A stretch of DNA of 64,000 nt from Duganella fentianensis (GTDB lineage Bacteria; Pseudomonadota; Gammaproteobacteria; Burkholderiales; Burkholderiaceae_D), in assembly GCF_009857835.1 (NCBI RefSeq), contig NZ_WWCL01000003.1, forward strand, positions 434,001 to 498,000, given 5' to 3'. Positions 7,737 to 17,633 of this stretch are shown here, piece after piece. Numbering within the stretch: the stretch's first letter is position 1; the number at the start of each line of letters is the position of its first letter. The position numbers and the translations under genes were made by a program. The notes below the pieces were generated by a model. That model worked only from the letters and a program-made list of their open reading frames with translations, was not told the origin of the DNA and ran no database searches.

Positions 7737-8852
7737 ATGAATCATCCATCCGTTATTGCCGCAGACACTGCCAACAGTTTCGATAGCTGGGCGGCGGCCA
7801 GCCAGCCGCGCCGCCATCAGGGGCGCTACCGCAATCCCGTCGCCATGCACAAGATGGGGCTGAAAAAGACGCTGGGCCTGATGCTGCGCTTTCTGTTCGA
7901 TAAGCCGCGCAACACGGTGCCGCGCCAGCCCATCCCCGTTCACGCGATCACGCAGCAGCAATTGCTGGCTGCTCCGGATCGCAGCCTGTTCCGCCTCGGC
8001 CACTCCACCATGCTGCTCAAGCTGGACGGCAGTTTCTGGCTGACCGACCCCGTGTTTTCCGAGCGCGCTTCGCCATTCCAGTGGATGGGGCCGCAGCGCT
8101 TCCATGCGCCGCCACTCGGCATAGACGAGCTGCCGCCCATCAAGGGCGTGATCCTGTCGCATGACCATTACGACCATCTGGACCATGCAGCCGTGCTGCA
8201 GCTGGCACCCAAGGTCGAGCATTTCATTACGCCGCTGGGCGTGGGCGAGCGTCTGATTGCCTGGGGCATCGACGCGGCCAAAGTACGCCAGCTGGACTGG
8301 TGGGAAGCCACCCATGTGGACGGCGTCAGGCTGGTGGCCACCCCGGCCCAGCACTTCTCTGGCCGCGGCCTGAATGACCGCAACCGCACGCTGTGGGCCT
8401 CGTTTGTCATCGAGCAGCGCGAACTGCGCATCTTCTTCAGCGGCGACAGCGGCTATTTTTCCGGCTTCAAGGAAATCGGCCAGAAATACGGCCCGTTCGA
8501 TCTGACCATGGTGGAAACGGGCGCCTACGATCCCCAGTGGCCCGATGTGCACATGCAGCCGGCCGAATCGCTGCAGGCCCATCTGGATTTGCGCGGCAAG
8601 GTCATGCTGCCCATCCATAACGGCACCTTCGATCTGGCCCTGCACGCATGGCATGACCCGTTTGACCGCATTACGGAGCTGGCGGCCGAGCGCGCTGTGG
8701 CGCTGGCGACACCGCCCATAGGCCAGCGGCTTGATATCGCGCAGCCGGCGCGCGGGGAAGCATGGTGGGAAGCCGTCAAGCAGCAGGAAGGGCTAGGCTC
8801 CGGGGTACCGGTTGCCACGCTCGCCAGCGAGACGCGCGCCAGTCCCGTTTGA
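7737..8852 (+). CDS. MBL-fold metallo-hydrolase, NAPE-PLD/UlaG-like
   Basis: A 371-residue metallo-beta-lactamase-fold protein. LGHSTMLLKL precedes the metal motif SHDHYDHLDH near residues 140-150 (HxHxDH). Further ligand candidates are the His in TPAQHFSGRG, the Asp in FFSGDSGYF and the His in LPIHNGTF. This layout matches the NAPE-phospholipase D/RomA-like branch, which cleaves phosphodiester or lactone-type substrates. No signal peptide is clear, but the N-terminal part is basic. The ATG at 7737 is preferred to TTG at 7728. The physiological substrate is not identifiable. It is convergent with the small coiled-coil gene. Confidence 0.85.
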   Translation: MNHPSVIAADTANSFDSWAAASQPRRHQGRYRNPVAMHKMGLKKTLGLMLRFLFDKPRNTVPRQPIPVHAITQQQLLAAPDRSLFRLGHSTMLLKLDGSFWLTDPVFSERASPFQWMGPQRFHAPPLGIDELPPIKGVILSHDHYDHLDHAAVLQLAPKVEHFITPLGVGERLIAWGIDAAKVRQLDWWEATHVDGVRLVATPAQHFSGRGLNDRNRTLWASFVIEQRELRIFFSGDSGYFSGFKEIGQKYGPFDLTMVETGAYDPQWPDVHMQPAESLQAHLDLRGKVMLPIHNGTFDLALHAWHDPFDRITELAAERAVALATPPIGQRLDIAQPARGEAWWEAVKQQEGLGSGVPVATLASETRASPV

Positions 8853-8883
8853 GGCAGGCGGGCCGACGCGGCGTGGCCGCCGC

Positions 8884-9228
8884 TCAGGCAGTGACGTTGA
8901 TCAGTTTGCCGATGGTCTGACCCTGCGCATTGATCTGTGCTTTGGGCTGCGCGCTCAGTTCGGCCGGCAGTATCTGCTCGGCACGGCTAGGCTTTTCGAT
9001 AGCCTGCGTCAGGTTGGGCGCGGCGGCAGGCCGTGCGGGCGTCGCATTGCTGGCCTGTACGCTCTGGCGTTTGGTGTCGTCGAGCGTCTGCTTGTCGTCG
9101 GCCAGCTGCTGGCGGCTCTGTTCGAGCCGGCTGGCATCCTGATTCACGCGCACCTGATCCTGCTGCACCTGCCTTTCGGCTTGTGCAATCGATGCTTGCA
9201 GCGCGTTGACGGAAGAGACGGAAGGCAC
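8884..9228 (-). CDS. Hypothetical coiled-coil protein
   Basis: A 114-residue protein starting at GTG (AGG 7 bases upstream). Residues 8-55 form a strongly heptad-like, Gln/Asp-rich coiled coil (QAERQVQQDQVRVNQ and QSRQQLADDKQTL). An Ala/Pro-rich linker and a conserved-looking tail GQTIGKLINVTA follow. There is no signal peptide or cysteine. Function unknown. It is a plausible real gene because of its consistent codon pattern, isolated position and absence of a competing frame. Confidence 0.65.
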   Translation of the reverse strand: MPSVSSVNALQASIAQAERQVQQDQVRVNQDASRLEQSRQQLADDKQTLDDTKRQSVQASNATPARPAAAPNLTQAIEKPSRAEQILPAELSAQPKAQINAQGQTIGKLINVTA

Positions 9229-9359
9229 GATTAACCTCTAGGCAATATTTCCAGGCGTATGGACGCAGAATCGCGTGCTATACGATCAATCCAAGAGTAG
9301 GACAGAATCCTGAAAAAGGCAAGAAGCGGGCTCAGCGCAGAGAGGCTAGCGGCAGGCTA

Positions 9360-9383
9360 GCCAGTACCCTTGCGGGTACTGGC
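9360..9383 (-). terminator. Hairpin downstream of icmF
   Basis: A 10-bp stem (GCCAGTACCC / GGGTACTGGC) around TTGC, 11 bases beyond the icmF stop on the minus strand. No T tract follows, so termination would be Rho-assisted, or the stem protects the 3' end. Confidence 0.5.
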
Positions 9384-9394
9384 AGAGGGGCCGA

Positions 9395-12300
9395 TTACAT
9401 ATTGCGGCGGTACTGGCCACCCACTTCGAACAGCGCCGTGGTGATCTGGCCCAGCGAGCAGACGCGCACGGCATCCATCAGCTTGTCGAACACATTGGCG
9501 TTGTCGATGGCGGCCTGCTGCAGCGCTGCCAGTGCCTGCGGCGCAGCAGCGGCGTTACGGGCGTGGAAGTCCTCCAGACGGGTCAGCTGCGATTGCTTCT
9601 CGTCGTCGGTGGAACGGGCCAGCTCGATGGTCTGCGGCGCTTCGCTACCGGCTTTCGGATTGCGGAAGGTGTTGACGCCGATGATAGGCAGCGTGCCGTC
9701 ATGCTTCTGGTGCTCGTACAGCATGGACTCTTCCTGAATCTTGCCGCGCTGGTAGCCGGTCTCCATCGCGCCCAGCACGCCGCCACGTTCGGCGATGCGC
9801 TCGAATTCCTGCAGTACGGCTTCTTCCACCAGATCGGTCAGCTCTTCCAGAATGAAGGAACCCTGATTCGGGTTCTCGTTCTTGGCCAGACCCCATTCGC
9901 GGTTGATGATCAGCTGGATCGCCAGCGCACGGCGTACCGATTCGTCGGTCGGCGTGGTGATGGCTTCATCGTAGGCGTTGGTGTGCAGCGAGTTGCAGTT
10001 GTCGTAGATGGCGATCAGTGCCTGCAGTGTGGTGCGGATATCGTTGAAGTCGATCTCCTGCGCGTGCAGCGAGCGGCCCGAAGTCTGGATGTGGTACTTG
10101 AGCTTCTGCGAACGGTCGTTGGCGCCGTATTTGTCGCGCATGGCCACGGCCCACAGGCGGCGTGCCACGCGGCCCAGCACCGTGTACTCGGGGTCCATGC
10201 CGTTGGAGAAGAAGAACGACAGATTCGGTGCGAAGTCGTCGATGTGCATGCCACGCGCCAGATAGGCTTCGACAAACGTGAAGCCGTTGGACAGCGTGAA
10301 GGCCAGCTGCGAAATCGGATTCGCGCCCGCTTCGGCGATGTGATAGCCCGAGATCGACACCGAGTAGAAATTGCGCACCTGATGGTGGACGAAGTATTCC
10401 TGTATGTCGCCCATGACTTTGAGCGAGAACTCGGTGGAGAAGATGCAGGTGTTCTGGCCCTGATCTTCCTTGAGGATGTCGGCCTGCACCGTGCCGCGCA
10501 CATTCTGCAGCACCCATGCCTTAATCTTGGCCGCTTCGTCGGAACTCGGATCGCGCTGGTTCTCGGCCTTGAATTTTTCTACTTGCTGGTCGATGGCGGT
10601 GTTCATGAACATCGCCAGTATGGTTGGCGCCGGACCGTTGATGGTCATCGACACCGAGGTGCTCGGGCTGCACAGATTGAAGCCGTCGTATAGCACTTTC
10701 ATGTCGTCCAGCGTGGCGATCGACACGCCCGAGTTACCTACCTTGCCGTAGATGTCGGGACGCAGGGCCGGATCGGCACCGTACAGGGTGACCGAGTCAA
10801 ACGCGGTGGACAGGCGCTTGGCGTCCATGCCGGTGGAGACCAGTTTGAAGCGGCGGTTGGTACGGAAGGCATCGCCTTCGCCCGCAAACATACGGGTCGG
10901 GTCTTCGCCTTCGCGTTTGAAGGCAAACACGCCGGCCGTGAACGGGAACGAGCCCGGCACGTTCTCCGCCATCAGGAAGCGCAGGATTTCACCGTGATCT
11001 TCATAACGTGGCAGCGCCACTTTGCGGATCTTGTTGCCGGACAGGGTGTGGTGGATCAGACGGGTACGGATTTCCTTGTCGCGGATTTTCACCACGTAGT
11101 CGTCACCGGCATAGGCAGCCTGCAGATCGGGCCATTGCGCCAGCAATTTCTTGGCACCGGCATCCATGCTGCTGTCACGCTCGGCGATCAGCTCGTCGAA
11201 GTCGGCATTCTTGTGGGCGGCGGCCAGCATGCGCTTGGCTTCGCTCAGTTGCTGGCGCTCGCGTGCCAGCGCTACCTGCTTGCTGGTGTTGCGGTGGTAG
11301 CCGCGCACGGTGTCGGCGATTTCGGCCAGATAGCGCGCACGCGCTGGCGGCACGATGACGTTTTTGCCGCTCGAATAGCGTACATCGATAGCTGCCAGTT
11401 TGCCGGCCTTGGCCTGCAGGCCGAATTCGGCCAGCTTGGGCAGCAGGCCCTGATACAGTGCCGTTACGCCATCATCGTTGAAGCGCGATGCCTGCGTGCC
11501 GAATACGGGCATTTCATCCGGACGCTTGCTCCACAGTTCACGGTTGCGCTGGTACTGCTTGGCCACATCGCGCAGCGCATCCTGTGCGCCTTTGCGGTCG
11601 AACTTGTTGATGGCGATGAAGTCGGCGAAATCGAGCATGTCGATTTTTTCCAGCTGCGAGGCAGCGCCGAATTCCGGCGTCATCACGTATATCGACACAT
11701 CGACGTGCTGCACGATGGCCGCATCGCCCTGACCGATGCCGGAGGTTTCCACGATCACCAGATCAAAGCCGGCCACTTTGCAGGCGGCGATCACGTCCGG
11801 CAGCGCCTGCGAAATTTCCGAGCCCGCTTCACGGGTAGCCAGCGAGCGCATGAACACGCGCGCCTGACCGCCCCACGGATTGATGGCGTTCATGCGGATA
11901 CGGTCGCCCAGCAGGGCGCCGCCCGATTTGCGGCGCGACGGGTCGATCGAGATCACGGCGATATTCAGCGCGTCGCCCTGATCGAGGCGGATACGGCGTA
12001 TCAGTTCATCCGTCAGCGAGGATTTACCGGCGCCGCCTGTGCCTGTAATACCCAGCGTCGGCACGGCCAGTCCTTCGGCAGCGGCCAGCAGTTCGGCGCG
12101 CAGGGCCGGTGCGGCCTTGTCGTTTTCCAGTGCCGTGATCAGCTGCGCCAGCGGACGGTGGCGGCTTTCGATGCTGCCCGCGCGCAGCGGTTCCAGCGTG
12201 GTCGGCGAGTAGTCGGACAGGTCGATGTCGCACTGCTGCACCATCCACTGGATCATGCCCACCAGACCCATACGCTGGCCATCTTCGGGGCTGAAGATTT

Positions 12301-12685
12301 TGCTCACGCCATAGGCATGCAGGTCGGCGATTTCATCGGGCACGATCACGCCGCCGCCGCCGCCGAACACTTTGATGTGGGCGCCGCCGCGCTGGCGCAG
12401 CAGATCGATCATGTATTTGAAGTATTCGACGTGGCCACCCTGATAGCTGGAGATGGCGATACCCTGCACGTCTTCGGCCAGCGCTGCGGTGACAACTTCG
12501 TCGACCGAACGGTTGTGACCGAGGTGTACCACTTCCACGCCGTTCGACTGCAGGATGCGGCGCATGATGTTGATGGAAGCGTCGTGGCCATCGAACAGCG
12601 AGGCCGCCGTGACGAAGCGGATTTTGTTATTCAGGCGTGGCTGGTCTGGTACGGCAGCCATATTCGGTGTGGAGAGGTCAGTCAT
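9395..12685 (-). CDS. icmF: Fused isobutyryl-CoA mutase with G-protein chaperone (IcmF)
   Basis: A 1096-residue cytoplasmic adenosylcobalamin enzyme interconverting isobutyryl-CoA and n-butyryl-CoA. Order: B12-binding domain (about 20-150, with DGHDAS at 32-37, SSYQGGH near 79 and the GGGGG turn near 108-112); a MeaB-like GTPase chaperone (P-loop GTGGAGKSS at 215-223, later NKFDRKG); then the (beta/alpha)8 mutase half containing the typical [18 protein letters not shown] and [12 protein letters not shown]. Length and order match characterised IcmF proteins, not methylmalonyl-CoA mutase. AAGGGAC precedes the ATG. A TATAAT box and a LiuR-like site lie just upstream. Some IcmF enzymes also act on isovaleryl/pivalyl-CoA, which cannot be judged here. 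It lies downstream of the 2-oxoacid oxidoreductase gene but has its own promoter signals. Confidence 0.95.
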   Translation of the reverse strand: MTDLSTPNMAAVPDQPRLNNKIRFVTAASLFDGHDASINIMRRILQSNGVEVVHLGHNRSVDEVVTAALAEDVQGIAISSYQGGHVEYFKYMIDLLRQRGGAHIKVFGGGGGVIVPDEIADLHAYGVSKIFSPEDGQRMGLVGMIQWMVQQCDIDLSDYSPTTLEPLRAGSIESRHRPLAQLITALENDKAAPALRAELLAAAEGLAVPTLGITGTGGAGKSSLTDELIRRIRLDQGDALNIAVISIDPSRRKSGGALLGDRIRMNAINPWGGQARVFMRSLATREAGSEISQALPDVIAACKVAGFDLVIVETSGIGQGDAAIVQHVDVSIYVMTPEFGAASQLEKIDMLDFADFIAINKFDRKGAQDALRDVAKQYQRNRELWSKRPDEMPVFGTQASRFNDDGVTALYQGLLPKLAEFGLQAKAGKLAAIDVRYSSGKNVIVPPARARYLAEIADTVRGYHRNTSKQVALARERQQLSEAKRMLAAAHKNADFDELIAERDSSMDAGAKKLLAQWPDLQAAYAGDDYVVKIRDKEIRTRLIHHTLSGNKIRKVALPRYEDHGEILRFLMAENVPGSFPFTAGVFAFKREGEDPTRMFAGEGDAFRTNRRFKLVSTGMDAKRLSTAFDSVTLYGADPALRPDIYGKVGNSGVSIATLDDMKVLYDGFNLCSPSTSVSMTINGPAPTILAMFMNTAIDQQVEKFKAENQRDPSSDEAAKIKAWVLQNVRGTVQADILKEDQGQNTCIFSTEFSLKVMGDIQEYFVHHQVRNFYSVSISGYHIAEAGANPISQLAFTLSNGFTFVEAYLARGMHIDDFAPNLSFFFSNGMDPEYTVLGRVARRLWAVAMRDKYGANDRSQKLKYHIQTSGRSLHAQEIDFNDIRTTLQALIAIYDNCNSLHTNAYDEAITTPTDESVRRALAIQLIINREWGLAKNENPNQGSFILEELTDLVEEAVLQEFERIAERGGVLGAMETGYQRGKIQEESMLYEHQKHDGTLPIIGVNTFRNPKAGSEAPQTIELARSTDDEKQSQLTRLEDFHARNAAAAPQALAALQQAAIDNANVFDKLMDAVRVCSLGQITTALFEVGGQYRRNM

Positions 12686-12726
12686 GATGTCCCTTGAATG
12701 CTGGTGGCGATCTGCGTCGTTCGGCC

Positions 12727-12765
12727 ATTATATGCCGTTTACGTTTCCCTTTACGTAAACGTCAA
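12727..12765 (-). promoter_or_regulatory. icmF promoter with LiuR-like operator
   Basis: On the minus strand a perfect TATAAT (12727-12732) lies about 42 bases upstream of the icmF ATG. Immediately upstream, 12750-12765 reads TTGACGTTTACGTAAA on the minus strand. From memory this matches the consensus reported for LiuR, the MerR-family regulator of branched-chain amino-acid catabolism in proteobacteria. A further CGTAAACG half-site lies between it and the -10 box. No good -35 box is present at normal spacing, as expected for a MerR-type promoter. The regulator gene is not in the window. Confidence 0.7.
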
Positions 12766-12793
12766 TTGTGATGACCGGTAGGCACAAAGCACC

Positions 12794-12817
12794 GGGCCGG
12801 ATGGCGAGATCCGGCCC
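12794..12817 (-). terminator. Hairpin between the oxidoreductase gene and icmF
   Basis: Perfect 9-bp stem GGGCCGGAT / ATCCGGCCC with a 6-base loop, 41 bases past the oxidoreductase stop on the minus strand. It has no T tract. It supports icmF being a separate or partly separate transcription unit. Confidence 0.45.
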
Positions 12818-12857
12818 TTGAGTGGTGTTTAGTGGGCTTTTCGGGGCTTTAGCGGCA

Positions 12858-15800
12858 TTAGGCAGCGCGTTGCAGGCCCAGTTGGCTCAGTAAGCGGGCT
12901 TTTTCGCTACGGAAGGTGGCCACAGCCTGCTCTTTGACGTGGCCGAAACCGCGTACTTTTTCGGGCAGGCTGGCCAGTTCCACCGCTTGTGCGTGGTTTT
13001 CCGGCGACAGCGCGGCCAGCAGCTGCTGCACCAGTTCGCGGTATTCCACGATCAGCGCACGTTCCATCTTGCGTTCTGCCGTGTGGCCGAACAGGTCGAA
13101 GGCCCCGCCGCGCAAGCCTTTCAGCTTGGCCATCAGCTTCATGGCCTGCCACATCCACGAGCCGAATTCCGCCTTGACCAAGTGGCCTTTGGCATCCTTC
13201 TTGGCGAACAGCGGCGGCGCCAGATTGAACTTGAGCGAGAAATTGCCTTCGAACTGCTGCTGCAGCTGTTCGACAAAGCGGCCATCCGTGTACAGACGCG
13301 CCACTTCGTATTCATCCTTGTAGGCCATCAGCTTGAAGGCGTACTTGGCGACAGCGGTGGACAGCTTGTTGCCCAGACCCAGAGTGCTTTCGCGTGCGCG
13401 CACCTGTTCCACCAGTTGCTGGTAGCTGGCGGCGTAGGCGGCGTTCTGGTAGGCGGTGAGGAATTCCACGCGCTTGGCGATGATGGTGTCCAGACTTTGC
13501 GGCATCTGCATCAGCACTGGCTGGGCCGGTGCGGCCACACGCTGTACCTTGGCCAGATCGACGGCGGCACGGCGGCCCCACAGGAAGCTCTTCTTGTTGG
13601 AAGCGATGCCTACGCCATTGAGTTCAATCGCGCGCAGCAGCGAGGCTTCGGCCAGCGGGATGCGGCCTTTCTGCCATGCGTAACCGAGCATGAACAGGTT
13701 GGCGGCGATCGAATCGCCCATCAGCGCGGTGGCCAGTTTGGTGGCGTCGATGAAGTCCGCTGCGCCGGCACCGACCGATTCTTCGATCAGGGCGCGCACT
13801 TCTTCCACCGGATACTGCCAGTCCGGCTTCTGGGCAAAGGTGCCCGGTGGCTGCTGGTGCAGATTGACCACGGCCAGCGTGCGGCCCGGACGCATTTTCG
13901 AGACCGCATCGGCAGCGCCGGCGGTCAGCATGTCGCAGCCGAGGATCACGTCGGCTTCGCCGGTAGCGATACGCTGGGCGCGCAGGTGGGCCGGGCTGCG
14001 GGCGATTTTCACGTGCGAAGTCACCGAACCGTTTTTCTGCGACATACCCGTCATGTCCAGCACGGAAGCGCCTTTGCCTTCGAGGTGAGCGGCCATGCCC
14101 ATCAGCGCACCGACTGTAATCACACCGGTGCCACCGATACCGTTGATCAGGATGTTGTACGGCTGGTCGCAGTTCGGCAGTGCCGGTTCCGGCAGTGCGC
14201 CAAAGCCGTCATCGCTATTGTCCTTGCTGACGCCGGCCCTGGATTTTTTCAGGCTGCCGCCTTCCACCGTGACGAAGCTCGGGCAGAAGCCTTTCACGCA
14301 GGAGTAGTCCTTGTTGCAGGACGACTGGTCGATGGTGCGCTTGCGGCCGAATTCCGTTTCCTTAGGCAGGATGGAAACGCAGTTGGACTGGATGCCGCAA
14401 TCGCCGCAGCCTTCGCACACGGCTTCGTTGATGACCATGCGTTTGGCCGGGTCAGGGAATTCGCCTTTTTTGCGACGACGGCGTTTTTCGGCCGCGCAGG
14501 TCTGGTCGTAGATCAGCACCGAAGTGCCGCCGATTTCGCGCAGCTCGCGCTGTACCGCATCCATATCCTTGCGGTCGTGCAGGCTGACGATGCTCGGCAG
14601 GGCGCTGCGGTCGGTGTAGCGGCTCAGGTCTTCCGTCACCAGCGCAATGCGCTTCACGCCTTCGGCCGCCATCTGCTGGGCGATCATCGGTACCGAGGTG
14701 GTGCCATCGACCGGCTGGCCACCCGTCATGGCGACGGCGTCGTTGTACAGAATCTTGTAGGTGATGTTGACCTTGGCCGCCACGGCCGCGCGGATCGCCA
14801 GATAACCGGAGTGGAAGTAGGTGCCGTCACCGAGATTCTGGAACACGTGGGGAATCTTGGAGAACGCAGCCTGACCTATCCACGGCGCGCCTTCGCCGCC
14901 CATGTGGGTAGTCAGCTTGTTGAACTCGGGGTAGATCGAGGTGGCCATCACGTGGCAGCCGATACCGGCCAGCGCCAGACTGCCTTCCGGTACTTTGGTC
15001 GAAGTATTGTGCGGGCAGCCGGAGCAATAGAAAGCGGGACGGAATGGCGTGTTGATGGCCTTCTTCAGGACCGCATCCTTGGCATCGAGGAAGCTCAGAC
15101 GGGCTTTGATGTGGTCGCAGGTGACGGGATCGCTGATCAGGCGCGAGACGCGGCTGGCAATCACGCGTGCCACTTGCGACACCGAGAAGTCAGCCTTGGA
15201 AGTGAGCAGCCATTCGCCGCGCGGTGCCACCCATTCGCCTTTTTCATCGAACTTGCCGATCACGCGCGGACGCACGTCGTCGCGCCAGTTGTACAGCTGT
15301 TCCTTGAGCTGGTATTCGACGATCTGGCGTTTTTCTTCCACCACCAGTATCTCGTCCAGACCTTGTGCGAACTCGCGCACGCTGTCCGGCTCCAGCGGCC
15401 ACGGCATGGCCACTTTGAACAGGCGCAGGCCCAGTTCGGCCGCCAGTTTTTCATCGATGCCCAGTTCTTCCAGCGCTTCCAGCACGTCCAGATAGGATTT
15501 GCCGGAGGCGATGATGCCCAGTTTGGCGTTGGGGCTGGTGATGGTGGTGTGATTGAGTTTGTTCTCGCGCGCATAGGCCAGCGCCGCGTAGATTTTGTAG
15601 TCCTGCATCAGGGCTTCCTGATTGCGCGCCTGCTGACCGAGCGGAATGCTGGACAGGCGGGCGTTCAGGCCACCTTCGGGCATGACGAAGTCCTGCGGGA
15701 TTTTCACTTCGACGCGGAACGGGTTGGCATCCACCGAAGCCGACGATTCCACCGTATCGGCCAGCGCCTTGAAGGCCACGGTACAGCCGGAGAAGCGCGA

Positions 15801-16442
15801 CATGGCCCAGCCGTGTATGCCCAGATCCAGATATTCCTGCACATTGCACGGGTACAGCACAGGGATCATGGAGGCCGAGAACAGGTGGTCCGACTGGTGC
15901 GGCAGCGTAGACGAATAGGCGCCGTGGTCGTCACCGGCCACCAGCAGCACGCCGCCCTTGGCCGAAGTACCGGCATGGTTCATGTGCTTGAACACGTCGC
16001 CGCAGCGGTCTACACCGGGGCCTTTGCCGTACCACATGGCGAACACGCCGTCGTACTTGGCTTCGCCGATCAGATCGACCTGCTGCGAACCCCATACGGC
16101 GGTGGCGGCCAGATCCTCGTTCACGCCCGGTACGAATTGCACGTGGTGGGCTTCCAGATGGCCTTTGGCCTTCCACAGATTTTCATCGAGGCCACCGAGC
16201 GGCGAACCGCGGTAGCCGGAAATGAAGCCGGCCGTGTTCAGGCCGGCGGCCTGATCGCGCACACGCTGCATCATCGGCAGGCGCACCAGCGCCTGTATGC
16301 CGGACAGGAAGATATCGCCACTGGTGGCAGTATATTTGTCGTCGAGGCTGACCGTGCTGAGGCGGGAAGGCGTGGAAGGGCTAGGGGTGCTGGCGGCGCC
16401 GTCGTGCGACGTTGCTGGGCCGTTTGCCGTGGTATCGGGCAT
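12858..16442 (-). CDS. Indolepyruvate:ferredoxin oxidoreductase family protein (fused subunits)
   Basis: An enzyme of 1194 residues that oxidatively decarboxylates aryl or branched 2-oxoacids to acyl-CoA using TPP, CoA and ferredoxin-like acceptors. Domains in order: pyrimidine-binding POR-N-like (about 35-260, with SGYRGSPLGG); TPP-binding half (about 480-620, with GDGTYF and NDAVAMTGGQ near 534-581); two [4Fe-4S] motifs near 670-710 (CEGCGDCGIQSNC, CNKDYSCVKGFC); then the gamma/IorB-like domain starting INGIGGTGVITVGALM near 760. The single-chain form is common in aerobic proteobacteria. ATG 16442 has GGAG 7 bases upstream, and the Ser/Thr/Pro-rich first 35 residues look like a natural leader. 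True substrates (phenylpyruvate, indolepyruvate or branched 2-oxoacids) are uncertain. A LiuR-like site lies upstream. Confidence 0.9.
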   Translation of the reverse strand: MPDTTANGPATSHDGAASTPSPSTPSRLSTVSLDDKYTATSGDIFLSGIQALVRLPMMQRVRDQAAGLNTAGFISGYRGSPLGGLDENLWKAKGHLEAHHVQFVPGVNEDLAATAVWGSQQVDLIGEAKYDGVFAMWYGKGPGVDRCGDVFKHMNHAGTSAKGGVLLVAGDDHGAYSSTLPHQSDHLFSASMIPVLYPCNVQEYLDLGIHGWAMSRFSGCTVAFKALADTVESSASVDANPFRVEVKIPQDFVMPEGGLNARLSSIPLGQQARNQEALMQDYKIYAALAYARENKLNHTTITSPNAKLGIIASGKSYLDVLEALEELGIDEKLAAELGLRLFKVAMPWPLEPDSVREFAQGLDEILVVEEKRQIVEYQLKEQLYNWRDDVRPRVIGKFDEKGEWVAPRGEWLLTSKADFSVSQVARVIASRVSRLISDPVTCDHIKARLSFLDAKDAVLKKAINTPFRPAFYCSGCPHNTSTKVPEGSLALAGIGCHVMATSIYPEFNKLTTHMGGEGAPWIGQAAFSKIPHVFQNLGDGTYFHSGYLAIRAAVAAKVNITYKILYNDAVAMTGGQPVDGTTSVPMIAQQMAAEGVKRIALVTEDLSRYTDRSALPSIVSLHDRKDMDAVQRELREIGGTSVLIYDQTCAAEKRRRRKKGEFPDPAKRMVINEAVCEGCGDCGIQSNCVSILPKETEFGRKRTIDQSSCNKDYSCVKGFCPSFVTVEGGSLKKSRAGVSKDNSDDGFGALPEPALPNCDQPYNILINGIGGTGVITVGALMGMAAHLEGKGASVLDMTGMSQKNGSVTSHVKIARSPAHLRAQRIATGEADVILGCDMLTAGAADAVSKMRPGRTLAVVNLHQQPPGTFAQKPDWQYPVEEVRALIEESVGAGAADFIDATKLATALMGDSIAANLFMLGYAWQKGRIPLAEASLLRAIELNGVGIASNKKSFLWGRRAAVDLAKVQRVAAPAQPVLMQMPQSLDTIIAKRVEFLTAYQNAAYAASYQQLVEQVRARESTLGLGNKLSTAVAKYAFKLMAYKDEYEVARLYTDGRFVEQLQQQFEGNFSLKFNLAPPLFAKKDAKGHLVKAEFGSWMWQAMKLMAKLKGLRGGAFDLFGHTAERKMERALIVEYRELVQQLLAALSPENHAQAVELASLPEKVRGFGHVKEQAVATFRSEKARLLSQLGLQRAA

Positions 16443-16615
16443 GGCGTGTCTCCGGTTTGGTATCAGAATCGCGCCTGTTCTGGGTGGTGCCGGGTAGGCA
16501 CGCCGGGAACAGGCCATGAGCCGCATGGTTAGCGGCGCTGGGATCAGTTTAGGTCAGAACTGCAGACATGCAGCACGACGCGACTATCCACTCTGGCGCG
16601 GAGTATGGGCGCTAG

Positions 16616-16631
16616 TTGACGTATACGGAAA
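16616..16631 (-). promoter_or_regulatory. LiuR-like site upstream of the 2-oxoacid oxidoreductase
   Basis: TTGACGTATACGGAAA differs from the icmF operator (TTGACGTTTACGTAAA) at two of 16 positions, one of them in the central spacer. It sits 174 bases upstream of the 16442 start and between that gene and the LysR stop, so it most likely serves the oxidoreductase gene. A further TTTGACG half-site follows at 16637-16643. Inferred by likeness only. Confidence 0.5.
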
Positions 16632-16662
16632 TAGCGTTTGACGATGGTGGTATAAGTAAAAC

Positions 16663-17607
16663 TTATGGCAGCATGCGCGCGCCCGGCCAGAGCTGCTCGG
16701 CACACAGTTGCTGGCTCACGTGCTGCACCAGTTTGCGGATGGCTTCCGCCGCATTGGTGAGAGGGATATTGCGCGAGGCGCACAGCACCACGGTGCGCGA
16801 AATGGTCGGCTGTTCGATCCGGCGCGAGCGCATGCTGCCTCGTTTCAGCTCGTCCAGCACGGGCGCGGCAGGCAGGATGGTGGCGCCCAGATGGGCCAGT
16901 ATGGCGGACTTGAGGATGGCGATGGAATTGATCTCGATGACGTGCTGCAGGCTCAGGCCGGCCTGATGGGCCACGCTATCGATACGGGGGCGCACGCCCT
17001 GCAGGGGGCTGGGCAGGATCAGTGTGTGCTGTACCGCCTCGGCCAATGTTAGTGACTGCTCACTATCGCCATCCGCGCCGTCTTCCTGTGCCGGGCTGGC
17101 GCAGATAAAGCGCAGTTCTTCTTCCACCAGCGCCGTGCTGGCAAAGCCGCCCAGCTGGCCATCATCGAACAGCACGGCCAGATTGATGCGGCCGGACTTG
17201 AGCTGCTCGCTCAGATTGCCCGTGATTTCTTCCGTCAGCTGCAGGGTGATTTCAGGATACTGGGCCCGTGCCGCCGTCAGCAGGGGCAGGGCGAGGGCGC
17301 CGGAAATACTGTGCGGCAGGCCCAGTGTGACCACCCCGCTGGGACGCTCGCTGCACTGGGTAACGGCGGAGCGGGCATCGGCCACCTGCTTGAGAATGGC
17401 TTGTGCGTGCTCATAGAAAACCTTGCCGGCATCGGTGCTCAGCACGCCTTGCGCACTACGGTGCAGCAGCTGCACACCGAGTTCGTCTTCGAGCTGGCGC
17501 AATTGCTGGGTCAGCGCCGGTTGCGCAATATGCAAAACCACGGCTGCCTTGGACAAAGAGCCGTGATCAACAATTGCAACAAAGTAACGAAGCTGACGAA
17601 GTTCCAT
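16663..17607 (-). CDS. LysR-family transcriptional regulator (Nac-like)
   Basis: A 314-residue DNA-binding regulator. The N-terminal winged helix-turn-helix (about 1-60) contains MELRQLRYFVAIVDHGSLSKAA and HIAQPALTQQLRQLEDELG, which resembles the Nac/Cbl branch more than most LysR proteins. A co-inducer-binding domain fills residues 90-295. ATG 17607 is preferred over the upstream in-frame codon at 17688, because it starts at the canonical LysR N-terminus. It is divergent from the HD-GYP gene across 126 bases with a palindrome at 17634-17649. Targets are unknown; the adjacent 2-oxoacid oxidoreductase, on the same strand downstream, is one candidate. Confidence 0.9.
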   Translation of the reverse strand: MELRQLRYFVAIVDHGSLSKAAVVLHIAQPALTQQLRQLEDELGVQLLHRSAQGVLSTDAGKVFYEHAQAILKQVADARSAVTQCSERPSGVVTLGLPHSISGALALPLLTAARAQYPEITLQLTEEITGNLSEQLKSGRINLAVLFDDGQLGGFASTALVEEELRFICASPAQEDGADGDSEQSLTLAEAVQHTLILPSPLQGVRPRIDSVAHQAGLSLQHVIEINSIAILKSAILAHLGATILPAAPVLDELKRGSMRSRRIEQPTISRTVVLCASRNIPLTNAAEAIRKLVQHVSQQLCAEQLWPGARMLP

Positions 17608-17633
17608 GATAATAGTGTCTCCCAGGGTACAAA

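Noticed and set aside
9301..9365. Short direct repeat GGCTAGC near 9344 and 9355 as a mobile-element footprint
   Set aside because: Only 7 bases long, with no transposase or longer repeat nearby; more likely chance within a hairpin-rich gap.
12939..16532. A 1197-codon open frame on the plus strand opposite the 2-oxoacid oxidoreductase gene
   Set aside because: It is a mirror of the real gene caused by GC-rich third positions; the protein has no recognisable domain and is rich in His/Arg/Gln, the usual signature of antisense frames.
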